Assembly (NCBI GenBank): GCA_019115425.1
Contig: DXDO01000042.1
Coordinates: 1 to 19,728, forward strand
Reading direction: 5' to 3'
DNA length: 19,728 bases
From: Candidatus Agathobaculum merdigallinarum
GTDB taxonomy: Bacteria; Bacillota; Clostridia; Oscillospirales; Butyricicoccaceae
Shown here: one piece after another, positions 7,080 to 14,623 of the stretch
Layout: the number at the start of each line of letters is the position of its first letter
How positions within the stretch are numbered: the first letter of the stretch is position 1
Program-made: the position numbers and the translations under genes
Notes under the pieces: generated by a model
What the model was told of the DNA's origin: nothing
What the model saw: only the letters and a program-made list of their open reading frames with translations
The model's database searches: none

Positions 7080-7934
7080 ATGAACATTCAATGGTATCCC
7101 GGGCACATGACAAAAACCCGCCGGCAGATGGCGGAGTATATCAAACAGGTGGACGCAGTGTGCGAGGTCGTGGACGCGCGCATCCCGCAGGTATCGCGCA
7201 ACCCGGATATGGATGAGATCGCCGCAGGCAAGCCGCGGCTGATGATCCTCAACCGCATCGATCTGGCCGATCCGAAGATGACGTCCGAGTGGGCGAAGCA
7301 CTTCCGCGCACAGGGCATGGCGGTCATCGAGACCGACAGCCGCGCAGGCACGGGCACACAGGCGTTTGCAAACGCGGTGCGCACGCTGCTCGCAGACAAG
7401 ATCGCCCAGTGGAACGAAAAGGGGCTTGTCGGCAAGGCGGTACGCGTGATGGTGGTCGGCATTCCGAATGTGGGCAAATCGACCTTTATCAACCGCATCC
7501 TCGGACGCAAATCCGCCAAGGCGGCGGACAAGCCGGGCGTGACGCGCGGCAGCCAGTGGTTCCGCGTGGACGGCGGCATTGATTTATTGGACACGCCGGG
7601 CATCCTGTGGCCGAAGTTTGACGATGAGCGCGTCGGCATTCTGCTCGCGTGTACGGGCGCGATCAAGGACGATATTCTGGACGTCGAGACGCTCGGCTGC
7701 AAACTGATGGAGCTGCTTTCCGTGCAGGCGCCGCAGGCGATCATCGAGCGTTACGGCGTCACCATTCCGGAGGAGAGCGATTTCCTCGGCTACGACCTGC
7801 TCCAGCAGGCAGGGAAGCGGCGCGGCTTTCTGCTGCGCGGCGGCGAGATCGACACCGAGCGTATGGCGCATATCCTGCTCGATGAGTTTCGCGGGGGCGT
7901 TTTAGGAAGAATTACGCTGGAAAGCGTCGATTGA
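7080..7934 (+). CDS. rbgA: Ribosome biogenesis GTPase RbgA/YlqF
   Basis: RbgA drives a late step of 50S subunit assembly. The 284-residue protein shows the circularly permuted GTPase order typical of the YlqF/YawG group: G4 NRID (58-61) comes first, then G1 GIPNVGKS (127-134), the GVTRG switch region (about 153-157) and G3 DTPG (171-174). The N-terminal WYPGHM motif and the C-terminal helical RNA-binding domain are also present. G4 reads NRID instead of the usual NKxD, a mild variant. The ribosome binding site is weak (GGTGG about 9 bases upstream), consistent with translational coupling to lepB. Confidence 0.96.
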   Translation: MNIQWYPGHMTKTRRQMAEYIKQVDAVCEVVDARIPQVSRNPDMDEIAAGKPRLMILNRIDLADPKMTSEWAKHFRAQGMAVIETDSRAGTGTQAFANAVRTLLADKIAQWNEKGLVGKAVRVMVVGIPNVGKSTFINRILGRKSAKAADKPGVTRGSQWFRVDGGIDLLDTPGILWPKFDDERVGILLACTGAIKDDILDVETLGCKLMELLSVQAPQAIIERYGVTIPEESDFLGYDLLQQAGKRRGFLLRGGEIDTERMAHILLDEFRGGVLGRITLESVD

Positions 7935-8117
7935 AAATCGTATAGGGGACTTCCAAAGTCCCCTATATACGAAAACCGGTTCCGGAGAAACCGGTTTTCG
8001 ATACCCGAAGGACGCCGCCCAAGGCGGCTGGGTCGGGGTATCAAAACCCACGCACATGTCGCGGGTTTTGATGAAAATTGCATGGCAATTTTCTATTCTA
8101 TGCGCGCTTCGGCGCGC
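7928..8117 (+). repeat. Tandem array of consecutive hairpins between rbgA and rnhB
   Basis: Nearly the whole gap is made of back-to-back inverted repeats. H0: CGATT/AATCG (7928-7940), spanning the rbgA stop. H1: a perfect 12-bp stem, TATAGGGGACTT (7941-7952) with 7956-7967. H2: a perfect 12-bp stem, CGAAAACCGGTT (7970-7981) with 7989-8000. H3: outer GATACCC/GGGTATC (8000-8042) holding inner GCCGCC/GGCGGC. H4: a 10-bp stem, ATCAAAACCC (8040-8049) with 8063-8072. H5: a 9-bp stem, GAAAATTGC (8073-8081) with 8085-8093, loop ATG. H6: GCGCGC/GCGCGC (8102-8117) closed by a UUCG tetraloop. Stem sequences differ from each other, so it is not a direct-repeat array, and no stem ends in a long T tract. 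Function is unknown. Confidence 0.85.
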
Positions 8118-8131
8118 GGGGATTTGATGAT

Positions 8132-8749
8132 ATGACATGGGAATATGAAGAAAAGGCCTGGGCGCAGGGCTACTCGGCGGTGTGCGGTGTGGACGAGGCC
8201 GGTCGCGGGCCGGTCGCGGGACCGGTATGCGCGGCGGCGGTCATTTTGCCGGGCGGCATCCAGATCGAGGGGCTGAACGACTCCAAAAAGCTCAGCGAGA
8301 AAAAGCGCGAGCAGCTGTTCGAGGTCATCACCGAGCAAGCCCTCGCGTGGTCGGTCTCGCTCGTGGACGAAAAGACCATCGACGAGATCAACATCCTGCA
8401 GGCCACCTACCGCGCGATGCGGCAGGCGGTCGAGGGACTGACCAGCCCAGCGGATTTTGTCTATGTAGACGGCAACCGGTCGGAGGGGCTTAGTTTGCCG
8501 CACGAGTGCGTTGTGTCGGGGGACGCAAAGGTGCCGTCTGTCGCGGCGGCGTCCATCATCGCCAAGGTCACGAGGGACCGCCTGATGCGGCAGTTTGCCG
8601 AGCAGTATCCGGCATACGGTTTTGAAAAGCATAAGGGATATGAGACAAAGGCGCACGATGAAGCCCTGCTGACCTATGGGCCGTGCCCGATCCACCGGAT
8701 GACATTTCTCAGGAAATTTTACGAAAAACATCCGGATGCACCGCGATGA
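8132..8749 (+). CDS. rnhB: Ribonuclease HII
   Basis: RNase HII cuts RNA in RNA-DNA hybrids and starts removal of single ribonucleotides from DNA. The 205-residue protein has the GVDEAGRGPVAGPV signature (metal ligands Asp21, Glu22), YVDGN (Asp113), SGDAKVPSVAAASIIAKVTRD (Asp131), and the C-terminal HKGYETKAH and PCPIHRMTF stretches. I chose ATG 8132 (MTWEYEEKAW). The open frame extends back to an ATG at 8078, but that ATG and the sequence after it belong to hairpins H5 and H6. The ribosome binding site is modest (GGGG at 8118-8121, next to H6). The stop overlaps the yraN ATG as ATGA. Confidence 0.95.
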   Translation: MTWEYEEKAWAQGYSAVCGVDEAGRGPVAGPVCAAAVILPGGIQIEGLNDSKKLSEKKREQLFEVITEQALAWSVSLVDEKTIDEINILQATYRAMRQAVEGLTSPADFVYVDGNRSEGLSLPHECVVSGDAKVPSVAAASIIAKVTRDRLMRQFAEQYPAYGFEKHKGYETKAHDEALLTYGPCPIHRMTFLRKFYEKHPDAPR

Positions 8750-9096
8750 ACGGCGCATGAGGAGAGCGGGCTGCACAGGACTTTCTCGCGCGCAAGGGCT
8801 ATCGAATTTTAGATGCGAATTTCCGCACCCGCTTTGGAGAAATCGACATTATCGCGCAGGATGGGAAATATATTGTATTCGTCGAGGTCAAGACACGCAG
8901 GAATGCCCGCTTTGCAGCGGCGCGTGAGCATGTAACGCCGACAAAGCAGGCGCGCATCATCGCGGCGGCTGAGAAATGGCTGCAAGGTCATCCGGACGAT
9001 ATGCAGCCGCGTTTTGACGTGATCGAGGTATACGGCGAGGAGGGGGCGCCCGTCCCGCCGTGCATCAACCATTTGGAAAATGCCTTTGGAGGGTGA
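8746..9096 (+). pseudogene. yraN: YraN family protein (UPF0102), interrupted by in-frame TGA at codon 5
   Basis: YraN proteins are small PD-(D/E)XK-fold nuclease-like proteins, commonly next to rnhB. The frame starts at ATG 8746 (overlapping the rnhB stop as ATGA), reads M-N-G-A, then hits TGA at 8758-8760. It continues unbroken for 111 codons: GERAAQDFLARKGYRIL, FRTRFGEIDIIAQ, the nuclease-like FVEVKTRR and a normal end at TGA 9094. All conserved family motifs are intact, and the family N-terminus (GxxGE) fits if the TGA were a sense codon such as CGA. There is no ATG, GTG or TTG in frame just after the TGA that could rescue it. It is either a recent nonsense mutation, a base error in the assembly, or read-through. 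TGA clearly works as stop elsewhere here. Confidence 0.82.
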
Positions 9097-9098
9097 GA

Positions 9099-10067
9099 AT
9101 GAAGCTGTTCGACCTGCACTGCGACACCCTGTACGAATGCTGTGAAACCGGTAAACACCTGCGGGAAAACGACCTGCATGTGAACCGCGCCGCCGCGCAG
9201 CGGTACGACCACTATGCGCAGTTCTTCGCGCTGTTTTGCGGGGCGCGCGCGCCGTCCGAGGAACTGGCAAAGGGACGGGACTGCCTGCTCGACACACCGC
9301 CAGACGAACGGCTGACGCGCATGCTGCAAACCGCCCAGCGGGAGTTTGCAGCGAATGCGGATTGGCTCATGTTCTGCAAGTCTGCCGAAGATTTGCAGAG
9401 TGCAGCAGAGGCGGGCAGGGCGGCTGCGTTCCTGTCCATTGAGGGCGCAGAGCTGCTGCCGTGCCGGCCGGACGCGCTCGATTTCGCGTACGACGCAGGC
9501 ATCCGCATGATCACGCTGACGTGGAATTACCGCAGCCGGTTCGGCTGCTCGTGTGCCGTCGACCAGGACGAGGGGCTGACCGAGGCCGGCAAACAGCTCG
9601 TGCGGGACTGCGCGGAGAAAAGAATCATCGTTGACGTGTCGCACCTGTCCGAGCGCGGCTTCTGGGACGTGTGCGAGACGATTGACGGGCTATTCGCCGC
9701 ATCGCACAGCGACTCACGCGCCTTATGCCGCCACCCGCGCAATTTGGCCGACCGACAGTTCGCCGAGATCGCGCGGCGGGGCGGGCTGGTCGGCATCAAC
9801 CTGTATACGCCGTTCCTTGTACAGCAGGGCGATTCGACGATCGATGACGCGATCCGCCACATTGAGCACTTCCTCGGCCTGTACGGGGAGAAAACCATCG
9901 CGCTGGGCTGCGATTTCGACGGTTGTGACACATTGCCCGCCGGAATTGGCGGGCTGGACGATATGTACCGCCTGGCTGACCGGATGCTTGCGCTTGGCTA
10001 TACCGAAAGCACTGTAAATGGGCTGTTTTACGATCATGCGGCGGCATTTGTGAGACGGATGCTGTAA
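9099..10067 (+). CDS. Membrane-dipeptidase-like protein (peptidase family M19)
   Basis: M19 enzymes are zinc-dependent TIM-barrel dipeptidases that hydrolyse dipeptides, including ones with D-residues. The 322-residue protein opens with the metal motif FDLHCDTL (His7, Asp9), followed by LSIEGAE (bridging Glu), VDVSHLSERGFWD, ASHSDSRAL (family: SHSNAR) and GCDFDG near the C-terminus. There is no signal peptide or membrane anchor, so it is predicted cytoplasmic, unlike mammalian renal dipeptidase. The ATG at 9099 lies 2 bases after the yraN stop, with GGAGG (9088-9092) inside the end of yraN. The longer frame from 9060 is an upstream extension that overlaps yraN and lacks support. Confidence 0.92.
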   Translation: MKLFDLHCDTLYECCETGKHLRENDLHVNRAAAQRYDHYAQFFALFCGARAPSEELAKGRDCLLDTPPDERLTRMLQTAQREFAANADWLMFCKSAEDLQSAAEAGRAAAFLSIEGAELLPCRPDALDFAYDAGIRMITLTWNYRSRFGCSCAVDQDEGLTEAGKQLVRDCAEKRIIVDVSHLSERGFWDVCETIDGLFAASHSDSRALCRHPRNLADRQFAEIARRGGLVGINLYTPFLVQQGDSTIDDAIRHIEHFLGLYGEKTIALGCDFDGCDTLPAGIGGLDDMYRLADRMLALGYTESTVNGLFYDHAAAFVRRML

Positions 10068-10113
10068 AGAAGTGTGGAGTCCGCGCGGAAGAGCGCGTTA
10101 AAGACAGAAAACA

Positions 10114-10133
10114 CCGCGGCGGTATATCCGCGG
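10114..10133 (+). other. GC-rich imperfect palindrome before thrC
   Basis: CCGCGG at 10114-10119 and again at 10128-10133 form a self-complementary stem around CGGTATAT, 8 bases before the GGAGG of thrC. A smaller stem CGCGC/GCGCG lies at about 10082-10097. There is no T run, so this is not a terminator. It might affect thrC translation, but nothing more can be shown. Confidence 0.4.
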
Positions 10134-10150
10134 CAAATCGGAGGTTTTTT

Positions 10151-11644
10151 ATGGAATATGTAAGCACAAGGGACAAATCCCGCAAGGTTTCCGCGGCTGG
10201 CGCGATTGCAAACGGCATCGCGCCGGACGGCGGCCTGTACTGCCCGACGGCCTTTCCCGCGCTCACCGCAGAGGACTGGCATGCACTGGCCAATCTGGAC
10301 TACAAGGGCCGCGCGGCGCTGATTCTCGGTAAGTTCCTGACCGATTTTTCAGCGGAGGAACTGGCGGATTACGCGGCCAAGGCCTATGCGGATGAGAAGT
10401 TCGGCGGAGCGAACACCGCACCGGTTGTGCAACTCGGCGAGGGCAAGCATATGCTCGAGCTGTGGCACGGCCCGACCTGCGCGTTCAAGGATATGGCGCT
10501 GCAGATGCTGCCGCATCTGCTGACCGCCTCGCTCCGCAAGACCGGCGAGACACGCACCGCGTGCATCCTGGTCGCCACCTCGGGCGACACGGGCAAGGCC
10601 GCGCTCGACGGTTTCCACGATGTGGAAGGCACGAAAATCATGGTCTATTATCCGGTGGACGGCGTTTCCCCCATGCAGAAACTGCAAATGGTGACGCAGG
10701 AGGGGAAAAACGTCGAGGTTGTCGCCATCCGCGGCAATTTTGATGATGCGCAGAGCGCGGTCAAGCGTATTTTCACGGATGACAAAACGCGTGGGGAGCT
10801 TGACAAGAATGGTATGATGCTGTCGTCTGCCAACTCCATCAACTGGGGCCGCCTCGCGCCGCAGATCGCGTATTATGTTTCAGCCTACTGTGATATGGTG
10901 AAAAGCGGCGCGGTCAAAATGGGCGGAAAGATCAACATCTGCGTCCCGACCGGAAACTTCGGCAATATCCTCGCGGCCTACATCGCGGGGAAGATGGGCC
11001 TGCCGGTGAACAAGTTCATCTGCGCTTCCAACCGCAACAATGTTTTGACTGACTTTTTCAAAAAGGGCGGCACCTACGATAAAAACCGCGATTTCTACAC
11101 CACTTCTTCGCCCTCGATGGACATTTTGATCTCGTCCAATCTCGAGCGTCTGCTGTTCTTCGCGTCGGATTACGACGACAAGCTGGTTGCGGATCTGATG
11201 GACAAGCTCGCGCAGGGCGGCAGCTATCAGGTGGCGGCAGACGTGTTTGCAAAGATCGAAAAGGATTTCGACGCGGGCTGCTGCGACGACACCGCGGCCG
11301 CGCAGACGATCAAGGCGCTGTGGGAGAACGAGCACTACCTGTGTGACACCCATACGGCGGTCGCCGTCCGCGTGTATGAGGATTATCGCGCGCGCACGGG
11401 CGACAAAACGCCGACCGTGATCGCTTCCACGGCCTCGCCGTTCAAATTCTGCCGGTCCGTGATCGAAGCGCTCGGCGGCACGCTCGAAAGAGACGACGTG
11501 TCCCAGCTGGATGTACTGACCGGACTGACGGGGATACCGGCGCCCGCGCCGCTCGCCGCACTGGCGGGCAAAACACCGCGTTTTGACCGCGTCGTGGACA
11601 AGGCTGACATTCTTTCGACGGTCGGCCTGCTGAAGGATCTGTAA
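10151..11644 (+). CDS. thrC: Threonine synthase
   Basis: This PLP-dependent enzyme converts O-phosphohomoserine to threonine. The 497-residue protein is of the long, fungal/E. coli-like type. It has an N-terminal STR domain start (YVSTRDKS...APDGGLYCP), the PLP lysine Lys113 in AFKDMALQ, the phosphate-binding ATSGDTGKAA (about 142-151), SANSINWGR, PTGNFGN and the C-terminal TASPFKF. A GGAGG site lies 7 bases before the ATG. Other threonine genes (hom, thrB) are not in the window. The following metallophosphoesterase gene starts 2 bases after the stop. Confidence 0.96.
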   Translation: MEYVSTRDKSRKVSAAGAIANGIAPDGGLYCPTAFPALTAEDWHALANLDYKGRAALILGKFLTDFSAEELADYAAKAYADEKFGGANTAPVVQLGEGKHMLELWHGPTCAFKDMALQMLPHLLTASLRKTGETRTACILVATSGDTGKAALDGFHDVEGTKIMVYYPVDGVSPMQKLQMVTQEGKNVEVVAIRGNFDDAQSAVKRIFTDDKTRGELDKNGMMLSSANSINWGRLAPQIAYYVSAYCDMVKSGAVKMGGKINICVPTGNFGNILAAYIAGKMGLPVNKFICASNRNNVLTDFFKKGGTYDKNRDFYTTSSPSMDILISSNLERLLFFASDYDDKLVADLMDKLAQGGSYQVAADVFAKIEKDFDAGCCDDTAAAQTIKALWENEHYLCDTHTAVAVRVYEDYRARTGDKTPTVIASTASPFKFCRSVIEALGGTLERDDVSQLDVLTGLTGIPAPAPLAALAGKTPRFDRVVDKADILSTVGLLKDL

Positions 11645-11646
11645 GC

Positions 11647-12348
11647 ATGGCATTATATGCGCTGGCCGATCTGCATCTGGCGACGGGTGTGGAAAAGCCG
11701 ATGGATATTTTCGGCGGCCGCTGGCAGGGCTATACGGATAAGATCGTGACGCGCTGGAAAGCGCTGATCGCGCCGGAGGACACGGTCGTGCTGGGCGGGG
11801 ATATCTCGTGGGGCATCAGCCTTGCGGAAGCAAAGGGTGACTTTGCGCTGATCGACTCGCTCCCGGGCAGGAAGATCATCCTCAAGGGCAATCACGATCT
11901 GTGGTGGGAGACTGCGGCGAAAATGCACCGCTTTTTTGATGAAAACGGCTTTACCACGATGGATTTTCTGCACAATAACTGCTTCTTTTACGGCAATACC
12001 GCCCTGTGCGGCACGCGCGGCTGGCCGTTTGAGGAGGACTTCTCCGATCCGCACAACGAGAAGATCTTCCGCCGCGAGCTGCTGCGGCTGGAGGCATCTC
12101 TCAAGCTCGGCGCGGCGGCAGAACCGGAGGAAATCATCTGTTTTCTGCATTACCCGCCGCTGTACGCGAATTTCCGCTGCGGCCCGATGATCGAGCTGAT
12201 GCGGAAGTACGGCGTGCGCCGCTGCATCTACGGACACCTGCACTCGGATAGCCTGCGCTGGGCGGTCGAGGGGATGCATGAGGGCATTGAGTGGCGGCTG
12301 GCGTCGGGCGATCATGTGGATTTTACACCGGTTTTTTTGAAAAAATAG
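11647..12348 (+). CDS. Calcineurin-like metallophosphoesterase
   Basis: The 233-residue protein carries the full dinuclear metal-site set of the calcineurin-like phosphoesterase superfamily: DLHL (Asp8, His10), GGDISW (Asp52), KGNHDLWW (Asn82, His83), CFLHYPP and YGHLH. The AF..WGI/LWWE pattern fits the bacterial group often annotated as serine/threonine phosphatase-like; the true substrate is unknown. The ATG lies 2 bases after the thrC stop, with AAGGA about 10 bases upstream inside thrC, so it is probably co-translated. No signal peptide. Confidence 0.9.
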   Translation: MALYALADLHLATGVEKPMDIFGGRWQGYTDKIVTRWKALIAPEDTVVLGGDISWGISLAEAKGDFALIDSLPGRKIILKGNHDLWWETAAKMHRFFDENGFTTMDFLHNNCFFYGNTALCGTRGWPFEEDFSDPHNEKIFRRELLRLEASLKLGAAAEPEEIICFLHYPPLYANFRCGPMIELMRKYGVRRCIYGHLHSDSLRWAVEGMHEGIEWRLASGDHVDFTPVFLKK

Positions 12349-12357
12349 AAAAAAGTG

Positions 12358-12386
12358 TGGAAATCCCTAAAATAATCTGATAGAAT
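12358..12386 (+). promoter_or_regulatory. Predicted extended -10 promoter of tig
   Basis: TAGAAT (12381-12386) is preceded by TGA, giving an extended -10. The -35 TGGAAA (12358-12363) at 17 bases is a moderate match. It lies between the metallophosphoesterase stop and the AAGGAG site of tig. No CIRCE or CtsR-type heat-shock operator is visible. Confidence 0.6.
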
Positions 12387-12429
12387 AACTTAGATACCAT
12401 AGAAGTATTCAAGTAAGGAGTTTGGCAAC

Positions 12430-13776
12430 ATGGAACTGAAAAACACGGAAAAGCAGGAGCACAGCACTGTAGCCCTGACGATCGAAATTACCAAGGCTGA
12501 GTTTGAGGCCGCCAAGGACAAGGCGTTTAAGAAGTCCGGCAAAAATATCACCGTTCCGGGCTTCCGTAAGGGCAAGGCTCCGCGCAAGATGATCGAGAAG
12601 CTCTACGGCGAGGGCGTGTTCTTTGAAGAGGCTTTCAATATCATATATCCGGACGCGATGGAAATGGCGGTTGAAGAGTCCGGCATCAAGCCGGTCGGCC
12701 GCGCAGACGTGGATCTGGGCGATCCCGTGGAAGAAGGCGGCCTGACGATTATCGCCAAGGTTCCGGTTGAGCCGGAAGTCGAGCTGGGCGAGTACAAGGG
12801 CATTGAAGCGGAGAAGGAAACGGTCAAGGTTCCGGCGGCGGATGTCAAAGCGGAACTGAACCGTCTGGCGCAGCGCAACGCGCGCACTGAGACCGTTGAT
12901 CGCAAGGCCAAGAAGAACGATACGGTCGATATCGACTTCGAGGGTTCGATTGACGGTGTGCCGTTTGAGGGCGGCAAGGCGGAGCACCATGCGCTGACGC
13001 TCGGCTCCGGCACGTTCATCCCGGGCTTTGAGGATCAGCTCATCGGCTGCAAGGCGGGCGATGAGAAGGACGTTGTCGTCACCTTCCCAGAGGAGTACCA
13101 TGCCAAGGAGCTGGCCGGCAAGGAAGCTGTGTTCAAGTGCAAGGTGCACAAGGTTGAAGAGACCATCCTGCCCGAACTGGATGATGAGTTTGCCAAGGAT
13201 GTTTCCGACACCTGCGAGACGCTGGACGACCTGAAGAAGGAGATCACCGACCGCCTGAAGAAGGAGCGTCAGGAAGCTGCCGACCATGCGTTTGAGGAAA
13301 AGATCCTCGACGCTGTGATCGCGAACATGAAGGCGGACATCCCGCAGGCGATGGTGGACAACCAGATCGACTCCCTTGTGCAGGACTTCGGCTACCGCAT
13401 CCAGATGCAGGGCATGACGCTTGAGCAGTATCTCAAGATGACCGGCACCGAGATGGGTGCGTTCCGCGCAATGTTCCAGGAGCAGGCAGACCGTCAGGTC
13501 AAGATCCGCCTTGCACTGGAGAAGGTTGCAGAACTGGAGAATATCGCAGTTTCCGACAAGGAAATGGATGAGGAATATGCTAAGATGGCGGAGCAGTACG
13601 GTATGGAGGTCGAAAAGGTCAAGAGCCTTGTATCTGCTGAGGCACTGTCCGGCGACCTGAAGATCTCCAACGCGCTCGAACTGATCAAAAAGAATGCCAA
13701 GGTCAAGAAGGCCGCGTCCAAGAAAAAGGCTGCCGAGGAAGCAGAAGCGGCACCGGCTGAGGAGACTGCGGAGTAA
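12430..13776 (+). CDS. tig: Trigger factor (ribosome-associated chaperone / PPIase)
   Basis: Trigger factor binds at the ribosomal exit tunnel and shields nascent chains. The 448-residue protein has three domains: the N-terminal ribosome-binding domain with the GFRKGKAP loop (44-51), the FKBP-type peptidyl-prolyl isomerase domain (about 160-245, DTVDIDFEGSIDGVPFEGG and GSGTFIPGFEDQLIG), and the helical C-terminal chaperone domain (about 250-425). A low-complexity Lys/Ala/Glu tail ends it (about 426-448). An AAGGAG site is 9 bases before the ATG. The tig-clpP-clpX-lon order is conserved in many bacteria. Confidence 0.97.
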   Translation: MELKNTEKQEHSTVALTIEITKAEFEAAKDKAFKKSGKNITVPGFRKGKAPRKMIEKLYGEGVFFEEAFNIIYPDAMEMAVEESGIKPVGRADVDLGDPVEEGGLTIIAKVPVEPEVELGEYKGIEAEKETVKVPAADVKAELNRLAQRNARTETVDRKAKKNDTVDIDFEGSIDGVPFEGGKAEHHALTLGSGTFIPGFEDQLIGCKAGDEKDVVVTFPEEYHAKELAGKEAVFKCKVHKVEETILPELDDEFAKDVSDTCETLDDLKKEITDRLKKERQEAADHAFEEKILDAVIANMKADIPQAMVDNQIDSLVQDFGYRIQMQGMTLEQYLKMTGTEMGAFRAMFQEQADRQVKIRLALEKVAELENIAVSDKEMDEEYAKMAEQYGMEVEKVKSLVSAEALSGDLKISNALELIKKNAKVKKAASKKKAAEEAEAAPAEETAE

Positions 13777-13806
13777 TCCTTGTTCCGCAACATACGTTAT
13801 TCAATA

Positions 13807-13832
13807 GGGACTTGCGCTTTGCCGCAAGTCCC
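13807..13832 (+). other. Perfect 10-bp hairpin downstream of tig
   Basis: GGGACTTGCG (13807-13816) pairs with CGCAAGTCCC (13823-13832) around a six-base loop. It lacks a T run, so it is not a terminator by itself and stands 4 bases before one. Its GGGACTT/AAGTCCC arms, flanked by ATA-like sequence, resemble hairpin H1 between rbgA and rnhB. Confidence 0.6.
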
Positions 13833-13836
13833 ATAG

Positions 13837-13863
13837 AAAGCCGCGACAAGTGCGTGGCTTTTT
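13837..13863 (+). terminator. Likely rho-independent terminator after tig
   Basis: AAAGCCGCG (13837-13845) pairs with CGTGGCTTT (13853-13861), including one G-U pair, around a seven-base loop. A run of five T (13859-13863) follows. It may be only partial, since clpP has no clear promoter of its own downstream. Confidence 0.7.
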
Positions 13864-13915
13864 ATGCCATGAAAGAAGGAAGGGCTTCAGTAAAGGAGGA
13901 GCTTTCCTGCGTTCC

Positions 13916-13948
13916 GGATGTGCGGGAGGTCGCAGTCCCAGCGCATCC
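13916..13948 (+). promoter_or_regulatory. Hairpin in the clpP leader
   Basis: GGATGTGC (13916-13923) and GGGA (13924-13927) pair with TCCC (13936-13939) and GCGCATCC (13941-13948), about 12 pairs with one bulged A and one G-U. It lies about 40 bases ahead of the clpP ribosome binding site. A leader role is inference only. Confidence 0.45.
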
Positions 13949-14002
13949 TGCGTGATGGAGGCAGTATGCTTTCATCGACCTTTTCGAAAGGAGTTTTCCA
14001 AA

Positions 14003-14584
14003 GTGAGTTTAGTCCCAATGGTCATCGAGCAGACCGGACGCGGCGAGCGTTCGTTCGATATTTATTCCCGTCTGCTCAATGACCGTATCGTAATGCTTTG
14101 CGAAGAAGTCAACGACACGACCGCTTCCCTTGTTGTAGCGCAGCTGCTGTATCTGGAAGCGCAGGACCCTGATAAGGACATTTCGCTGTATATCAACAGT
14201 CCCGGCGGTTCGGTCACCGCAGGCATGGCGATTTACGACACCATGAACTATATCAAGTGCGATGTGTCCACCATCTGCATCGGTATGGCTGCGTCCATGG
14301 GCGCGTTCCTGCTGTCCTCGGGTGCAAAGGGTAAGCGCTATGCGCTGCCCAACGCCGAGATCATGATCCACCAGCCGTCTGCCGGCACACAGGGCCAGAT
14401 CACGGACATGGCGATCCACCTCAAGCGCCTGGAAACCATCAAGAAGCGCATGAACAAGATCCTGTCCGAGAATACCGGCAAGCCGATCGAGGTGGTTACG
14501 GCTGACTGTGAGCGGGATAATTTCATGACCGCCGAGGAAGCGCTGGAATACGGTCTGATCGATAAGGTGTTCGATAAGCATTGA
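14003..14584 (+). CDS. clpP: ATP-dependent Clp protease proteolytic subunit ClpP
   Basis: ClpP forms the 14-subunit proteolytic chamber that works with ClpX. From a GTG at 14003 the 193-residue protein has the normal family start (VSLVPMVIEQTGRGERSFDIYSRLL) and the catalytic triad Ser98 (GMAASMGA), His123 (IHQP) and Asp172. INSPGGSVTAG (about 64-74) is the oxyanion region. The AAAGGAG site (13987-13993) is 9 bases before this GTG. The frame stays open upstream to about 13850, but that part covers the leader hairpin and has no family match. clpX begins 39 bases after the stop with no terminator between. Confidence 0.96.
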   Translation: MSLVPMVIEQTGRGERSFDIYSRLLNDRIVMLCEEVNDTTASLVVAQLLYLEAQDPDKDISLYINSPGGSVTAGMAIYDTMNYIKCDVSTICIGMAASMGAFLLSSGAKGKRYALPNAEIMIHQPSAGTQGQITDMAIHLKRLETIKKRMNKILSENTGKPIEVVTADCERDNFMTAEEALEYGLIDKVFDKH

Positions 14585-14623
14585 TGAAAATAAACGCGGC
14601 AGTTTGCTGGATAGAGGTGCTGT

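Noticed and set aside
7928..8117. CRISPR array or tandem direct repeat
   Set aside because: The units are inverted repeats with different sequences; there is no repeated unit with spacers and no cas gene.
8078..8131. Upstream start of rnhB at ATG 8078
   Set aside because: The added residues would be coded by hairpins H5 and H6 and do not match the RNase HII N-terminus. ATG 8132 gives the usual length.
8736..8927. A 63-codon open frame overlapping the start of yraN
   Set aside because: It is out of frame with the conserved YraN protein, is Arg/Cys-rich and has no family features.
10068..10150. T-box riboswitch before thrC
   Set aside because: A stretch loosely like the T-box motif occurs (GTGGAGTCCGCG), but the 83-base gap has no room for Stem I, there is no terminator/antiterminator pair, and the core motif is broken.
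12349..14002. CIRCE or CtsR heat-shock operators for tig, clpP, clpX or lon
   Set aside because: I looked for TTAGCACTC-N9-GAGTGCTAA and GGTCAAA tandem repeats near these genes and found none.
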